DNA of 37,335 bases from an uncultured Candidatus Nemicrothrix sp. (GCA_903867185.1 CAIPQK010000136.1:1-37335), one strand, 5' to 3'; positions 7,333-15,542 are shown, counted from the first letter of the stretch. A program made the numbers and translations. The notes: generated from the sequence alone by a model not told the origin.

Positions 7333-7932
7333 CTAACGATCGAGGCTCGTGTGCTTGAACTCATTGAGCGATGGCCACCCGCCGAGCATGTCGACGATGC
7401 GTTCCACCGACCGGCGGGCATCGGCAGCGTCCGCGGGTAAGTCCATGAGGCGAACAAATGCTGCGTGTCCCTCGGTCATAAACGTCGGAACTCCCCAGAC
7501 GTCGAGGTCTCGGGCTGCGGAGGTGTGCTCGTCACGGATGATTGCGAGCGGTCGGCCGGTCGCAACCTCGATGAACACTGGGTCTGGGTCGATGCCGTTG
7601 GCGTCGAGGAGTGAGCGAAGGACAGATTCCTCACGCAGTTGCGCCCCTTCAGCGTGGCGGGCTTCGAACAGCGCTCGATGAACGACGGGAAACTGTTCGG
7701 GGTTGGTATCGCGCACAACGACGGCAGCCTGAAGGGCAAGGAGGCCCGTGTCGTCTTCGGGGTGCTCCCAGATGGGGGCGTCACCTTCTTCGATATGCAC
7801 CTGACCGAGCGAGAACGGGACAAACCGCACGTTCCAGTCGGCACCGTCGAGGAGGCCTTCGACGATATGGGCGTGAACGATGCGAGCGAAGGGGCATCGA
7901 TAGTCCCATGTGACAGCAAAATTGAGAGTCAT
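7333..7932 (-). CDS. DsbA-family / FrnE-like thioredoxin-fold protein with CxxA active site
   Basis: A 199-residue thioredoxin-fold protein with a helical insert, as in the FrnE / HCCA-isomerase / GST-kappa branch. The N-terminal active-site loop is DYRCPFAR (C13-P-F-A16), so the second cysteine of CxxC is missing. The conserved cis-proline loop is WGVPTF (P149). There is no signal peptide, so it acts in the cytoplasm. One active cysteine fits a thiol-conjugating, isomerase or reductase role with a small thiol better than disulfide formation. The start ATG has AGG eight bases upstream. It lies 47 bases after the PAP2 gene on the same strand and may be cotranscribed with it. Confidence 0.78.
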   Translation of the reverse strand: MTLNFAVTWDYRCPFARIVHAHIVEGLLDGADWNVRFVPFSLGQVHIEEGDAPIWEHPEDDTGLLALQAAVVVRDTNPEQFPVVHRALFEARHAEGAQLREESVLRSLLDANGIDPDPVFIEVATGRPLAIIRDEHTSAARDLDVWGVPTFMTEGHAAFVRLMDLPADAADARRSVERIVDMLGGWPSLNEFKHTSLDR

Positions 7933-7979
7933 GGCGTGTACCTGCGATTCTTGGTCGAGGTTGGTTGGAAGTTTGTCGT

Positions 7980-8552
7980 TTAGCGGCGACGGCGATAGAG
8001 CGGAAAGACGGCACGAGCAATCGCACCGAGGCCAAGACCGACAGCGAGGCCGCCGGCGACATCGGACGCGTGGTGGATGCGCACGTGGATGCGACTTACT
8101 GCAACCAGGCCGCCAAGCCCGAAGAGGGCGACCTTCGTCGGTGTTGAAGATTTCTGCGCCAAAAGAACACCGGCAACCATCGCGGTGCTCGAGTGTCCGC
8201 TGGGGAAGCTGGTCGAAAGTGGAATACGGAGGCGATGGGGTCGCGCTTCTTGGATGACGGGTCGCTCACGCTTGAATTGCGTTTTGACGATCCCGTTGAT
8301 GATCACTGACTCGGCGGCGAGTACTGCCATGAGGCGCCACGCTGCCCGACCGTCCTCTTCGGAGCGAAGTCCGCGGACAAAGGCGAGTAGCACCCAGATC
8401 AATCCGAAGTCGCCGAGTTCGGTCAGCGCATAAATGATGCGGTCAGTGGGTTCGGTGCCGCGGAAACGACCGAAGAATTCATCGACGCGTTCATCGAAAC
8501 GGTCGATCACACTCAATTCATGGGTCGGTTCGGTCTCTTCGATGCTCGTCAC
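7980..8552 (-). CDS. PAP2-family membrane phosphatase
   Basis: A 190-residue protein with the complete type-2 phosphatidic acid phosphatase signature: K90...R97-P98 (KTQFKRERP), P117-S-G-H120 and S153-R154 followed by H160 and D164. H160 is the expected nucleophile and H120 the acid. Hydrophobic segments lie near 41-60, 72-88, 121-133, 141-152 and 165-184. It probably dephosphorylates lipid phosphates or polyprenyl pyrophosphates at the membrane; the exact lipid is not predictable. The start is GTG, with TAGCAT ending eight bases upstream. The run of arginines at the C-terminus fits the positive-inside rule. Confidence 0.9.
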   Translation of the reverse strand: MTSIEETEPTHELSVIDRFDERVDEFFGRFRGTEPTDRIIYALTELGDFGLIWVLLAFVRGLRSEEDGRAAWRLMAVLAAESVIINGIVKTQFKRERPVIQEARPHRLRIPLSTSFPSGHSSTAMVAGVLLAQKSSTPTKVALFGLGGLVAVSRIHVRIHHASDVAGGLAVGLGLGAIARAVFPLYRRRR

Positions 8553-8560
8553 GGGTGACG

Positions 8561-8566
8561 ATGCTA
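8561..8566 (-). promoter_or_regulatory. -10 box (TAGCAT) of the PAP2 gene
   Basis: TAGCAT on the minus strand ends eight bases before the GTG at 8552. The GAGG-like bases further upstream are too distant to act as a ribosome binding site. Confidence 0.4.
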
Positions 8567-8588
8567 GGGGAGGAGAGAACGGGCTCGT

Positions 8589-9446
8589 TCAGGGCTCGCG
8601 GAAACCGTTGGTGCGAACGGGACGGTCAGGGTCCTCGGCGTAATTTGGAGCATCGTCGGGGTTCCCACCGAATTCGGGACACCACTGCTGGTAGGAGCAC
8701 CACGAACAGAGTCTGGACTTCTTCGGACGGAAGTCGTCACGCTCGCAGGCGGTTTCGATGGCCGACCAAATTGATGTGACCTTGCGCTCGATCTGTCGGG
8801 TTGATTGTTCGGTCGGGATGGTTTCGACAATTGTCGGCGATCCGCCAAGGAAGAGAAGTTGCACCTTGCCGGGACGCTCGCCGTAGATCTGTTCGCACAG
8901 GTACGAATAGATGTGCACCCCGGTGAGCCGAGATTGTTGGTAGCCCTCGGCCGGAGCCTTTCCAGTTTTGTAATCGCTCACCACAAGTTGGCCATTGGCA
9001 TCGCGTTCGAGCCGATCGATGATGCCGCGCAGTGTGACGGTAGAGCCGTCTTTGACGGTGAGTTCATGTTCGACGTGAAGCTCGAGGCCGATTGGTTCGA
9101 TACTCGTTGGATCTTCGATATCGAAATATTTATGCACGAGAACATCGGCATCGCGAAAAAACACGACCTGTTCTTCGGAAGTGAGCGCAAGCTCTTGCCA
9201 TTCGGGATCGGTGTCGAGTTCTGCGGAAGCATCGTGAAGACATGCGATGGCGTTGTCGACGGTGCGATCGGCTGCGTCGAGTGCAAGGAGTCGTTCAAGC
9301 GCTGAATGCACCAGCGTTCCCTTAACGGTCGCAACCGTTGGGGGCTGTGGGATCTTGTTGATGGCGGAAAATCGGAACGAAAGCGCGCAGTCGGTAAAGG
9401 TCGAGACCTTCGAGGGCGAAAGCGAGGTGGGGAGTTTCAAGGCCAT
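8589..9446 (-). CDS. Stand-alone PD-(D/E)XK nuclease, RecB/Cas4/AddB-nuclease type with Fe-S cysteines
   Basis: A 285-residue protein. Nuclease core: H47 in GTLVHSALE, D144 in GIIDR and D158-x-K160 in SDYKTGK, the standard metal-binding set of the RecB-like exonuclease family. C20 near the N-terminus plus C247, C250 and C256 (CSWCSYQQWC) would form the [4Fe-4S] staple of AddB- and Cas4-type nucleases. No helicase domain and no cas gene is nearby. It may work in DNA repair alone or with a helicase coded elsewhere. The ATG has TAGCCT seven bases upstream and no Shine-Dalgarno site. Related proteins are common in actinobacterial chromosomes, so this is not a CRISPR sign. Confidence 0.88.
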   Translation of the reverse strand: MALKLPTSLSPSKVSTFTDCALSFRFSAINKIPQPPTVATVKGTLVHSALERLLALDAADRTVDNAIACLHDASAELDTDPEWQELALTSEEQVVFFRDADVLVHKYFDIEDPTSIEPIGLELHVEHELTVKDGSTVTLRGIIDRLERDANGQLVVSDYKTGKAPAEGYQQSRLTGVHIYSYLCEQIYGERPGKVQLLFLGGSPTIVETIPTEQSTRQIERKVTSIWSAIETACERDDFRPKKSRLCSWCSYQQWCPEFGGNPDDAPNYAEDPDRPVRTNGFREP

Positions 9447-9453
9447 GTTCGGC

Positions 9454-9459
9454 AGGCTA
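9454..9459 (-). promoter_or_regulatory. -10 box (TAGCCT) of the PD-(D/E)XK nuclease gene
   Basis: TAGCCT on the minus strand ends seven bases before the ATG at 9446, fitting a leaderless start. Confidence 0.5.
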
Positions 9460-9491
9460 CGCAGACCCAGCGACAGTTGCCGCGAGAAGGG

Positions 9492-10322
9492 TCAATTGAC
9501 GTGAGAAAACGCCTCAAGGACTGATGTAGCGATTGTCGCGGGATCTTCCAGGGGACCGAAGTGGGCAAGGTTGGGAAACGATGCGATTGTTCCGTGAGGA
9601 AGTGCTTCAGCGATCGGCCGCCCGAAGATTGCGGGAACGGTGTCTTCGACGCCCATTGCGATGGTGACGGGGCACGTCACGTCGTGCAATGCGGCGAAGG
9701 CATGATGCGACATGCCGTGGGCGTAGACCTCGGCTTCGTTTTCGGGCAAACACTTGAGCGAAACGGTTCCATCGTCGTTCTGAGTGAACCCATGGTCGAC
9801 GTAGACGCGCAGAACTTCTGGATGCAACGTATTGAACGGCGGCTTCGACGCGTAATTCTCGTAGGCCGCGTCGAATGACTCGAAGGTGTCTCGGCGACGA
9901 CGGGCGCCGTTCGAGAGTGGGTTATCGGGATTGTGGCCAGTCACATGGTCGGTTGGAACCACCACAGGTTCATAGAGGTACAACGCCGTGAATGTTCCAG
10001 GTCGTGCCTGTTCAGCGAGCAGTAGTGCAGCTGCGCCTTTGGAGTGCCCAACCCCGTAGGGCTTCTCAAGGCCAATCCCGTCGATAACCGAAAGCACATC
10101 GTCGGCAAATCCGTACCATTCGAGTGGGCGATCCTCGGGGGCAGTCGAGTCGCCGTGCGCGCGCATATCGATGGACCAGAGATGAAATCCGGTGAGATGA
10201 GCGGCGAGTGGCTCCCAGACGCGTCCGTGGAATCCGGTGGCATGAGCAAGCACGAGAGGCGGGCCATCGCCGCCGAGGTCATGAACCTTGATTTCGACGC
10301 CGTTGGTGGAAGGAACTCGCAT
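9492..10322 (-). CDS. Alpha/beta hydrolase
   Basis: A 276-residue alpha/beta-hydrolase fold enzyme. The oxyanion-hole loop is HATGF (27-31), the nucleophile elbow GHSKG has S94, and D227 (GVEDTV) and H254 (LAHFG) complete the triad. It lacks a signal peptide and should hydrolyse an ester, lactone or C-C bond of a small molecule in the cytoplasm; the substrate is not predictable. AGGA lies some seven bases before the ATG. It is divergent from the NTF2-like gene with only 29 bases between the start codons, so the two promoters must overlap. Confidence 0.88.
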   Translation of the reverse strand: MRVPSTNGVEIKVHDLGGDGPPLVLAHATGFHGRVWEPLAAHLTGFHLWSIDMRAHGDSTAPEDRPLEWYGFADDVLSVIDGIGLEKPYGVGHSKGAAALLLAEQARPGTFTALYLYEPVVVPTDHVTGHNPDNPLSNGARRRRDTFESFDAAYENYASKPPFNTLHPEVLRVYVDHGFTQNDDGTVSLKCLPENEAEVYAHGMSHHAFAALHDVTCPVTIAMGVEDTVPAIFGRPIAEALPHGTIASFPNLAHFGPLEDPATIATSVLEAFSHVN

Positions 10323-10338
10323 TCCACCATCCTGCCTC

Positions 10339-10344
10339 TACGGT
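10339..10344 (+). promoter_or_regulatory. -10 box (TACGGT) of the NTF2-like gene
   Basis: TACGGT ends seven bases before the ATG at 10352. It lies within the 29 bases separating two divergent genes. The spacing is the reason for preferring the ATG over the GTG at 10343. Confidence 0.45.
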
Positions 10345-10351
10345 GTGCGAG

Positions 10352-10840
10352 ATGGCACCGGATTCCACCGATTTCTCTTCGACAGGTGACGACCGGTGGC
10401 CCGACGACGAGGTTGTCGGGCCGGTAGATGCGGCAGTGCTTGAAGTGAATCGAGCGTTTTACGAAGCGTTTGAGGCCTCGGATCTCAACGCGATGTCGGA
10501 CCTGTGGGTGCATGACGATCGTGTGCTGTGTGTTCACCCTGGGTGGACAGCGTTGCGGGGCTGGGCATCGATCGCAGCAAGTTGGGCCGTGATGTTCGAT
10601 GGTCCACAGCAGATTCAGTTCATCGTGACCGATGAACACGTTTCGGTGAATGGTGACGTCGCGTGGGTGTCATGCGACGAAAATCTTCTGACCATTGGCG
10701 CAAGCGCCACAGTCAACGCGCTCAACGTTTTCGAGCGCGTGCGCGACGGACAGTGGCGAATGGTGGCTCACCATGGTGCGCCGGTGATGATCGCGTCTGA
10801 CGAAGAGTTCGACGAGGACTTCGACAACTACGAGGAGTAA
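10352..10840 (+). CDS. NTF2-like / SnoaL-like protein (ketosteroid-isomerase fold)
   Basis: A 162-residue protein. After an acidic N-terminus comes a cone-shaped NTF2-like domain: helix NRAFYEAFEASDLNAMSDLW, then VLCVHPGWTALRG and paired strands INFVERVRDGQWRMV-type at the end, as in the DUF4440/SnoaL-like group. Such proteins bind small hydrophobic ligands or act as isomerases; no catalytic residue can be assigned with confidence. The tail is strongly acidic (DEEFDEDFDNYEE). The start is ambiguous between GTG 10343 and ATG 10352; the ATG fits the TACGGT box. It is convergent with the SDR gene, four bases between stops. Confidence 0.8.
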   Translation: MAPDSTDFSSTGDDRWPDDEVVGPVDAAVLEVNRAFYEAFEASDLNAMSDLWVHDDRVLCVHPGWTALRGWASIAASWAVMFDGPQQIQFIVTDEHVSVNGDVAWVSCDENLLTIGASATVNALNVFERVRDGQWRMVAHHGAPVMIASDEEFDEDFDNYEE

Positions 10841-10844
10841 TTCC

Positions 10845-11747
10845 TCAGCTGTTGGATTTAAGGGTGTTGAGGATTTTCGAAAGTTCGCCGGTGTTGTCGT
10901 CGGGGACGATGTAACCGGTTTCGTCACGAATCGTGTCCCAGTTCGCAGCAATGTCTTCGGCCGTGAGGTTGGGGTTGAAGTAACCCGGGGTGAGGCCAAC
11001 GAAGAAGCGGGAGATAACACCGCCGGCAGCGGAATACACCTCACCGCTTACCTCGCAGGCCGACGAAGCAAGGTAAGCAACGAGCGGGCTAACGAGCGCA
11101 GGATCCATTGCGTCCATGAGGCCATCGAAAAGCCCTTCGGTCATGCGTGTCGCTGCAACTGGTGCGACAGCATTGGCTTTCACGTTGAACTTTCGTCCTT
11201 CGATGGCGAGCACGCGAGTAAGACCGACGAGACCCATCTTCGCGGCGCCGTAATTCGCCTGACCAAAATTGCCGAGGATGCCCGAGTTCGACGAAGTCGA
11301 AATGATTCGGCCATAACCCTTTTCCCTCATGATCACGTACGCGGGTTGCGTCACATAGAACGCGCCGAGAAGGTGAACCTGAATCACGGCTTCGATCATC
11401 TGCTGATCAAGATTGTGGAATGACTTGTCGCGCAGGATGCCTGCGTTGTTGACGACGATGTCGACAGTGCCGAACGCGTCGACGGCGGTCTTGACGATCG
11501 CCTTGCCGCCATCAGGGGTTGCGACGGAGTTGGTGTCGGCAACAGCTTCGCCGCCGAGATCGAGGATCTCCTGAACAACAGATTGCGCAGGTCCGACGTC
11601 GCCGCCGTCACCGCTTACCGACCCGCCGAGGTCATTCACGACAATTCGAGCGCCACGTCGGGCGAGTTCGAGCGCGTGCTGACGGCCGAGGCCACCGCCT
11701 GCGCCAGTGATGATTGCGACCTGTCCGTCGAAGCCGATGTCAGTCAT
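10845..11747 (-). CDS. SDR-family 3-hydroxyacyl-CoA dehydrogenase-like (HSD17B4 N-terminal type)
   Basis: A 300-residue short-chain dehydrogenase. NAD-binding TGAGGGLG (14-21), D39 in NDLGG, NNAG (100-103) and the catalytic set S153, Y166, K170 are present. The stretch GNFGQANYGAAK is typical of the dehydrogenase part of peroxisomal multifunctional enzyme type 2, which oxidises (3R)-hydroxyacyl-CoA. Here the MaoC hydratase and SCP2 parts of that enzyme are absent; a C-terminal tail of about 45 residues (255-300) replaces them. I chose the ATG at 11747, with GGAGAGG about ten bases upstream, over an upstream in-frame start that would add 29 arginine-rich residues. A role in fatty-acid or sterol side-chain oxidation is inferred. 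Confidence 0.9.
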   Translation of the reverse strand: MTDIGFDGQVAIITGAGGGLGRQHALELARRGARIVVNDLGGSVSGDGGDVGPAQSVVQEILDLGGEAVADTNSVATPDGGKAIVKTAVDAFGTVDIVVNNAGILRDKSFHNLDQQMIEAVIQVHLLGAFYVTQPAYVIMREKGYGRIISTSSNSGILGNFGQANYGAAKMGLVGLTRVLAIEGRKFNVKANAVAPVAATRMTEGLFDGLMDAMDPALVSPLVAYLASSACEVSGEVYSAAGGVISRFFVGLTPGYFNPNLTAEDIAANWDTIRDETGYIVPDDNTGELSKILNTLKSNS

Positions 11748-11900
11748 GGGGATCCATCCTCTCCGCGTGGTGCACGCGGACCGTGTAGTACGAACCGCAG
11801 GATCGTACTCAGAGGGGCCGGTGGGGCACCGCATCGCGTGTCTGAGGACCCTTCAGGACCCTCATAGGCTCTGCGGTCGTCGGATGGGCCGGCAGTTCGG

Positions 11901-11906
11901 TAGCGT
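11901..11906 (+). promoter_or_regulatory. -10 box (TAGCGT) of the 107-aa protein gene
   Basis: TAGCGT ends seven bases before the ATG at 11914; no Shine-Dalgarno sequence is present. Confidence 0.5.
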
Positions 11907-11913
11907 GGCATTC

Positions 11914-12237
11914 ATGGCCCCGAAGATCAGTACCGAAAAGTTGTTCCGCCGACTTCAGAAGGTTGTGGCTGCGGTTGATCTTCCCGGAGTTCCTGCTGGG
12001 ACGTTCGGCAAGGTCTGGTTTGTGTCGGGTGTGACCTGGATCCGCTATCACGTGGCATTCGAAAATGGCGCCGAAATCGCCAATGTCGATGGAGCGGAAA
12101 TTGCTGACCGCAAGGTATGGCTCGCTGCCCAGGCCGTTCGCGATCAAGAGGCGCTCGAAATTGAACGAGCCGAGCGGCGCGAGGCTGCCCGCGCCGAAGC
12201 CTTGGCGAACTTGGCTACTGGTCCTGCCTCTCACTGA
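11914..12237 (+). CDS. Small protein (107 aa): barrel-like core plus charged C-terminal helix
   Basis: Residues 24-65 alternate hydrophobic and polar positions (PAGTFGKVWFVSGVTWIRYH) and probably form a small beta barrel. Residues 66-100 are a long Glu/Arg/Ala helix (ALEIERAERREAARAEALAN). I do not recognise the family. The ATG at 11914 is supported by the leaderless TAGCGT box; longer in-frame versions upstream have implausible composition. It precedes the LLM gene at 12283 by 45 bases on the same strand and could be cotranscribed, although the LLM gene has its own ribosome binding site. Confidence 0.7.
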   Translation: MAPKISTEKLFRRLQKVVAAVDLPGVPAGTFGKVWFVSGVTWIRYHVAFENGAEIANVDGAEIADRKVWLAAQAVRDQEALEIERAERREAARAEALANLATGPASH

Positions 12238-12282
12238 TCGCAGGTTCTACTTCCGCGTTCGCGGTATCGAAGGGACGTCCTG

Positions 12283-13314
12283 ATGAAGTTCGGTATGCAA
12301 ATTGATTACGCGGGCGGTTTCGCTGAATCTGCTGCCAAGGTGGCGGAGTATGAAAAAGCGGGCCTTGATATCGCGTGGGTTGCCGAGGCCTACGGTTTCG
12401 ATGCGCCGACGTTTATGGGATATCTCGCGGCGAAGACCGAGTCCATAACGATCGGTGCAGGCATTCTCCCCATCTACACACGAACGCCAACATTGATGGC
12501 AATGACGGCGGCCAGCATGGACATGCTTACCAATGGCCGTTTCATTCTTGGACTCGGTGCTTCGGGTCCTCAGGTCATCGAGGGCTTCCATGGGGTGAAG
12601 TACGACGCCCCACTCGGGCGCACGCGCGAGATCATCGATATTTGTCGAATCGTTTGGAAACGCGAACGCGTCACCTATGACGGCAAGTACTACCAACTGC
12701 CGTTGCCGGCCGGCGAGGGAACTGGTCTGGGTAAACCGCTCAAGATGATCGCCAAGCCGATTCGCGAAGACATTCCGGTGTGGATCGCGTCGCTCGGTCC
12801 AAAAAATGTTGAGATGACAGCGGAGATTGCCAACGGTTGGTTGCCAATCTTTTATCTGCCCGAACGAGCTAACGATGTGTGGGGTGCCGATCTTGCCGCC
12901 GGCATGGCCAAGCGCGACCCGAATCTTGGTTCGCTTGAAATCTCAGCGGGTGGTTTAGTGGCGATTGGTGACGACAAGTCCGATATCGCCGAGTTGGCGC
13001 GGCCGATGGTTGCGCTCTACGTGGGTGGCATGGGGGCAAAGGGACGCAACTTCTATAACGACCTCATGTGTCGTTATGGCTACGAAGAGGAAGCGGAAAA
13101 GATCCAAGATCTTTATCTGGAAGGAAAGAAGGATGAAGCCGCAGCGCTTGTGCCTTCAGAGTTTCTGAAACTCACGAACTTGTGCGGTCCCGAAGGATTT
13201 GTGCGCGAACGTATCGAGGCGTACGCCGCCGCTGGTGTGAATGTGCTCAACATCATCCCTGTTGGTGAAAATCCCACAGCGATGATCGAGAAGTTGAAGA
13301 CCTGGGCGTCGTAA
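12283..13314 (+). CDS. LLM-class F420-dependent oxidoreductase
   Basis: A 343-residue luciferase-like TIM barrel from a different subgroup than the two enzymes near 5-6 kb. Landmarks are MKFGMQIDYAGGF at the N-terminus, WVAEAYGFDAPT near residue 31-42, FILGLGASGPQVIEGFHG near 87-104 and a REDIPVWIASLGPKNVE loop near 160-176. These are usual for actinobacterial F420 oxidoreductases of unassigned substrate. AAGGG lies about eight bases before the ATG. It is convergent with the nitronate monooxygenase gene, three bases between stops. F420 use is inferred from subfamily; no F420 biosynthesis gene is in the window. Confidence 0.88.
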   Translation: MKFGMQIDYAGGFAESAAKVAEYEKAGLDIAWVAEAYGFDAPTFMGYLAAKTESITIGAGILPIYTRTPTLMAMTAASMDMLTNGRFILGLGASGPQVIEGFHGVKYDAPLGRTREIIDICRIVWKRERVTYDGKYYQLPLPAGEGTGLGKPLKMIAKPIREDIPVWIASLGPKNVEMTAEIANGWLPIFYLPERANDVWGADLAAGMAKRDPNLGSLEISAGGLVAIGDDKSDIAELARPMVALYVGGMGAKGRNFYNDLMCRYGYEEEAEKIQDLYLEGKKDEAAALVPSEFLKLTNLCGPEGFVRERIEAYAAAGVNVLNIIPVGENPTAMIEKLKTWAS

Positions 13315-13317
13315 GCG

Positions 13318-14280
13318 TTAGCGCATCGCGCTGACGCGTTCGATTACTGCTTCGGCCTCGGCCACGATTGAACGAACAAGTTCCCCTGCGGGAACGAGTT
13401 CGTTGATGGCGCCCACGCCCTGGCCGGCAGGCCAAAACTCGCGTGTTGGATCAACGTCAGTGTCGGGGCCAGCGCCGAGGTGGTTGGCGCCGTCGTTCAT
13501 TGATCGAATGAATTGAGCGGGGAAGGGCTCGATCTCGCTGACGTGTTCTTCCCAGTACTGCGTGTAGTCGTTGCGGGCCACGCGGCAGGTCTTTCCGGTG
13601 AAGCCTTTGGAAATAACTGTGTCGTCTTCAGCCATCGAGAGGAGTTTCTCTTTGTAGCCCGGGGTTCCCCATGCTTCAGGGGTGGCGATGAATCGCGTGC
13701 CCATCCAAACGCCGGCGGCACCGAGACTGAGCGCGGCAGCAAGACCGCGACCATCAAACAGTCCGCCGGCAGCCACGACTGGCACCTTTCCTTCAACAAC
13801 ATCAACGATCTGCGGAACTAGCGCCATCGTCGCGACGGTGCCGGTATGGCCACCGGCTTCGGTGCCTTGCGCGATGACGAGATCGCAACCAGCAGCGACA
13901 GCAGCGACGGCGTGGCGAACCTTTCCGCACATGCTCGCCACGAGCACGTTGTTGTCGTGACATAACTGGACGACGTCGCGCGGAACGCCGAGGCCAGCAA
14001 CGAAGACCCGTCCGCCGTTATCGATGATTGCTTGTACCTGAGCAGGCATGTCGCCAGGGGCAGCGGTAAGCAGATCCACGCCGAATGGTTTGCTGGTCAA
14101 TTCGCGAACGCTCTGCATCTGTTGCACCATGCGATCGAGGTTCATCGTTGATGCGCCCATGCAGCCGAAGCCGCCGGCTTCGCTTACCGCAGCAACCAGT
14201 TCGTAGTAACTGACCCCTCCCATGCCAGCGAGCATCACCGGATGCTCAATCTCGAGAAGGTCAGTGAGTTGAGTGCGCAT
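13318..14280 (-). CDS. Nitronate monooxygenase-family FMN enzyme
   Basis: A 320-residue TIM-barrel flavoprotein of the NMO / 2-nitropropane dioxygenase family. The N-terminal strand PVMLAGMGGVS, the phosphate-binding AAGG loop and the QGTEAGGHTG motif with catalytic H145 are present. It would oxidise nitronates or reduce related compounds with FMN; in actinobacteria many members have unknown physiological substrates. The first 20 bases overlap the end of the upstream flavoprotein gene. A TACCGT box ending seven bases before the ATG at 14280 favours this start over the in-frame GTG at 14289 and suggests an internal promoter inside the neighbour's coding region. Confidence 0.88.
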   Translation of the reverse strand: MRTQLTDLLEIEHPVMLAGMGGVSYYELVAAVSEAGGFGCMGASTMNLDRMVQQMQSVRELTSKPFGVDLLTAAPGDMPAQVQAIIDNGGRVFVAGLGVPRDVVQLCHDNNVLVASMCGKVRHAVAAVAAGCDLVIAQGTEAGGHTGTVATMALVPQIVDVVEGKVPVVAAGGLFDGRGLAAALSLGAAGVWMGTRFIATPEAWGTPGYKEKLLSMAEDDTVISKGFTGKTCRVARNDYTQYWEEHVSEIEPFPAQFIRSMNDGANHLGAGPDTDVDPTREFWPAGQGVGAINELVPAGELVRSIVAEAEAVIERVSAMR

Positions 14281-15535
14281 GATCGCCACGGTACGCCCCC
14301 GGGCCGCTGAGCATGTTCCGTTGCCAGCGACGTGGGGTTAGCAGCAGTGCCCTGGGGTAGTCCTCAAAGAGCCATCGGGCGAAGTTGCGGCGGGTCCAGC
14401 CGCTGATGCCAGCGATTCGCACCGCGCCGCGGGCACCGCTCGGGCGTCGGAGGACACGCATGAGTCGTTCTGCGAATCGATGATCGACGGCGAGTTCAGT
14501 CTCCACTGAGTGGGCGTACGCGGACCTGCAGCCTTCAGGATTCTTCGAGTTGGTGATGATCGCTTCAGCGGCCCATCGGCCGGTGAGGAGGGCTTGACCG
14601 ATTCCCTCTCCCGTCATGGGATCAGTTGCGGCAGCGGCATCGCCAACAAAGAGTGTGCGTTCGTGAGAGAGCGCTATGCGGTCAACGCGCGCGGGAATTG
14701 GCCATGCTCGATGAGGACCTTCCGCTTCTGCGTCGGGTCCGAGGAAGTCTCGAATGTGTGGTCGATTCAACAGTTCACGCCAGAGCGCTCCCATGTCGCC
14801 GACGCTGTAGGAACTGTCATCGCGCAGAATTCCGAAACCGACGTTGGCGGTGCCGTCGGCCAGTGGAAAAGACCATGCGTAACCGGGCAGAAGATCAGCC
14901 TCGAACCAGACGACGAGTTCGTGTGCGGCGCGTGGTGAAACATTTCGGAAGTACTGACGGAATGCGTGCCACTCGCCGCGATATCCAGGTTGAGCAAGAC
15001 CGAGAGCCTTGCGAGTTGGCGACCACATTCCATCTGCGGCGATCACGTAGGTGGCGCGAAACGTTTCACCAGTTTCCGTGGTGACGAGCGCATCAGCATC
15101 GTTCGGTTGAATCGCAGTCAGGGCAAGATTCTCTCGAACCTCGACGCCGACGGAGCGGGTAAGGGCAACGAGCGCGGCGTCAAGATCTTGTCTTCGACTT
15201 ACAGCTGCGTAGACGCCATTGTTTCTCGGCAGCGGGAAGATAACTTCACGACCACTCGGCGAGCGCACGATGACGTCTTCAACATCGATCCATGATGCAA
15301 CCGATGTTGGATCAAGGCCGAGGGCGTCCAGCTCACGAAGTGCTGATGTGGTGAGACCGTCGCCACAAATTTTGTCGCGAGGAAACGACGCCTTGTCGAT
15401 GACTACGACACGTTTGCCAGAGCGCTGCAATGTGATAGCTGCCGCGCATCCTGCGGGACCAGCTCCAATGATGAGAACGTCGACTCGTCGCTCGGTGCCA
15501 GATTCGGATTCGGTGGGCGGGGGAGTGAGCGACAT
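14261..15535 (-). CDS. Geranylgeranyl reductase-family FAD-dependent oxidoreductase
   Basis: A 424-residue flavoprotein. GAGPAG (24-29) and IDKASFPRDKICGDGL (46-61) form the FAD site and the Cys-Gly-Asp-Gly loop characteristic of the geranylgeranyl reductase group; a second FAD motif, FVGDAAAATDPMTGEGIG, lies around residue 305-325. Members saturate isoprenoid double bonds in lipids, quinones or carotenoids. The C-terminus (about 385-424) is basic with a predicted amphipathic segment. The ATG at 15535 has TAGCCT seven bases upstream, and the TAG of that box is the stop codon of the DUF983 gene. Menaquinone or membrane lipid is a plausible substrate class, not shown by the sequence. Confidence 0.88.
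   Translation of the reverse strand: MSLTPPPTESESGTERRVDVLIIGAGPAGCAAAITLQRSGKRVVVIDKASFPRDKICGDGLTTSALRELDALGLDPTSVASWIDVEDVIVRSPSGREVIFPLPRNNGVYAAVSRRQDLDAALVALTRSVGVEVRENLALTAIQPNDADALVTTETGETFRATYVIAADGMWSPTRKALGLAQPGYRGEWHAFRQYFRNVSPRAAHELVVWFEADLLPGYAWSFPLADGTANVGFGILRDDSSYSVGDMGALWRELLNRPHIRDFLGPDAEAEGPHRAWPIPARVDRIALSHERTLFVGDAAAATDPMTGEGIGQALLTGRWAAEAIITNSKNPEGCRSAYAHSVETELAVDHRFAERLMRVLRRPSGARGAVRIAGISGWTRRNFARWLFEDYPRALLLTPRRWQRNMLSGPGAYRGDHAHSTH
14288..14293 (-). promoter_or_regulatory. Internal -10 box (TACCGT) for nitronate monooxygenase gene
   Basis: TACCGT on the minus strand ends seven bases before the ATG at 14280. It lies within the last codons of the flavoprotein gene, so it would add an independent transcript start inside an overlapping gene pair. 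Confidence 0.45.
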
Positions 15536-15542
15536 CGGTCGC

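Noticed and set aside
8589-9446. CRISPR-associated Cas4
   Set aside because: No repeats, Cas1/Cas2 or other cas genes are present; solitary nucleases of this type are common in actinobacterial chromosomes.
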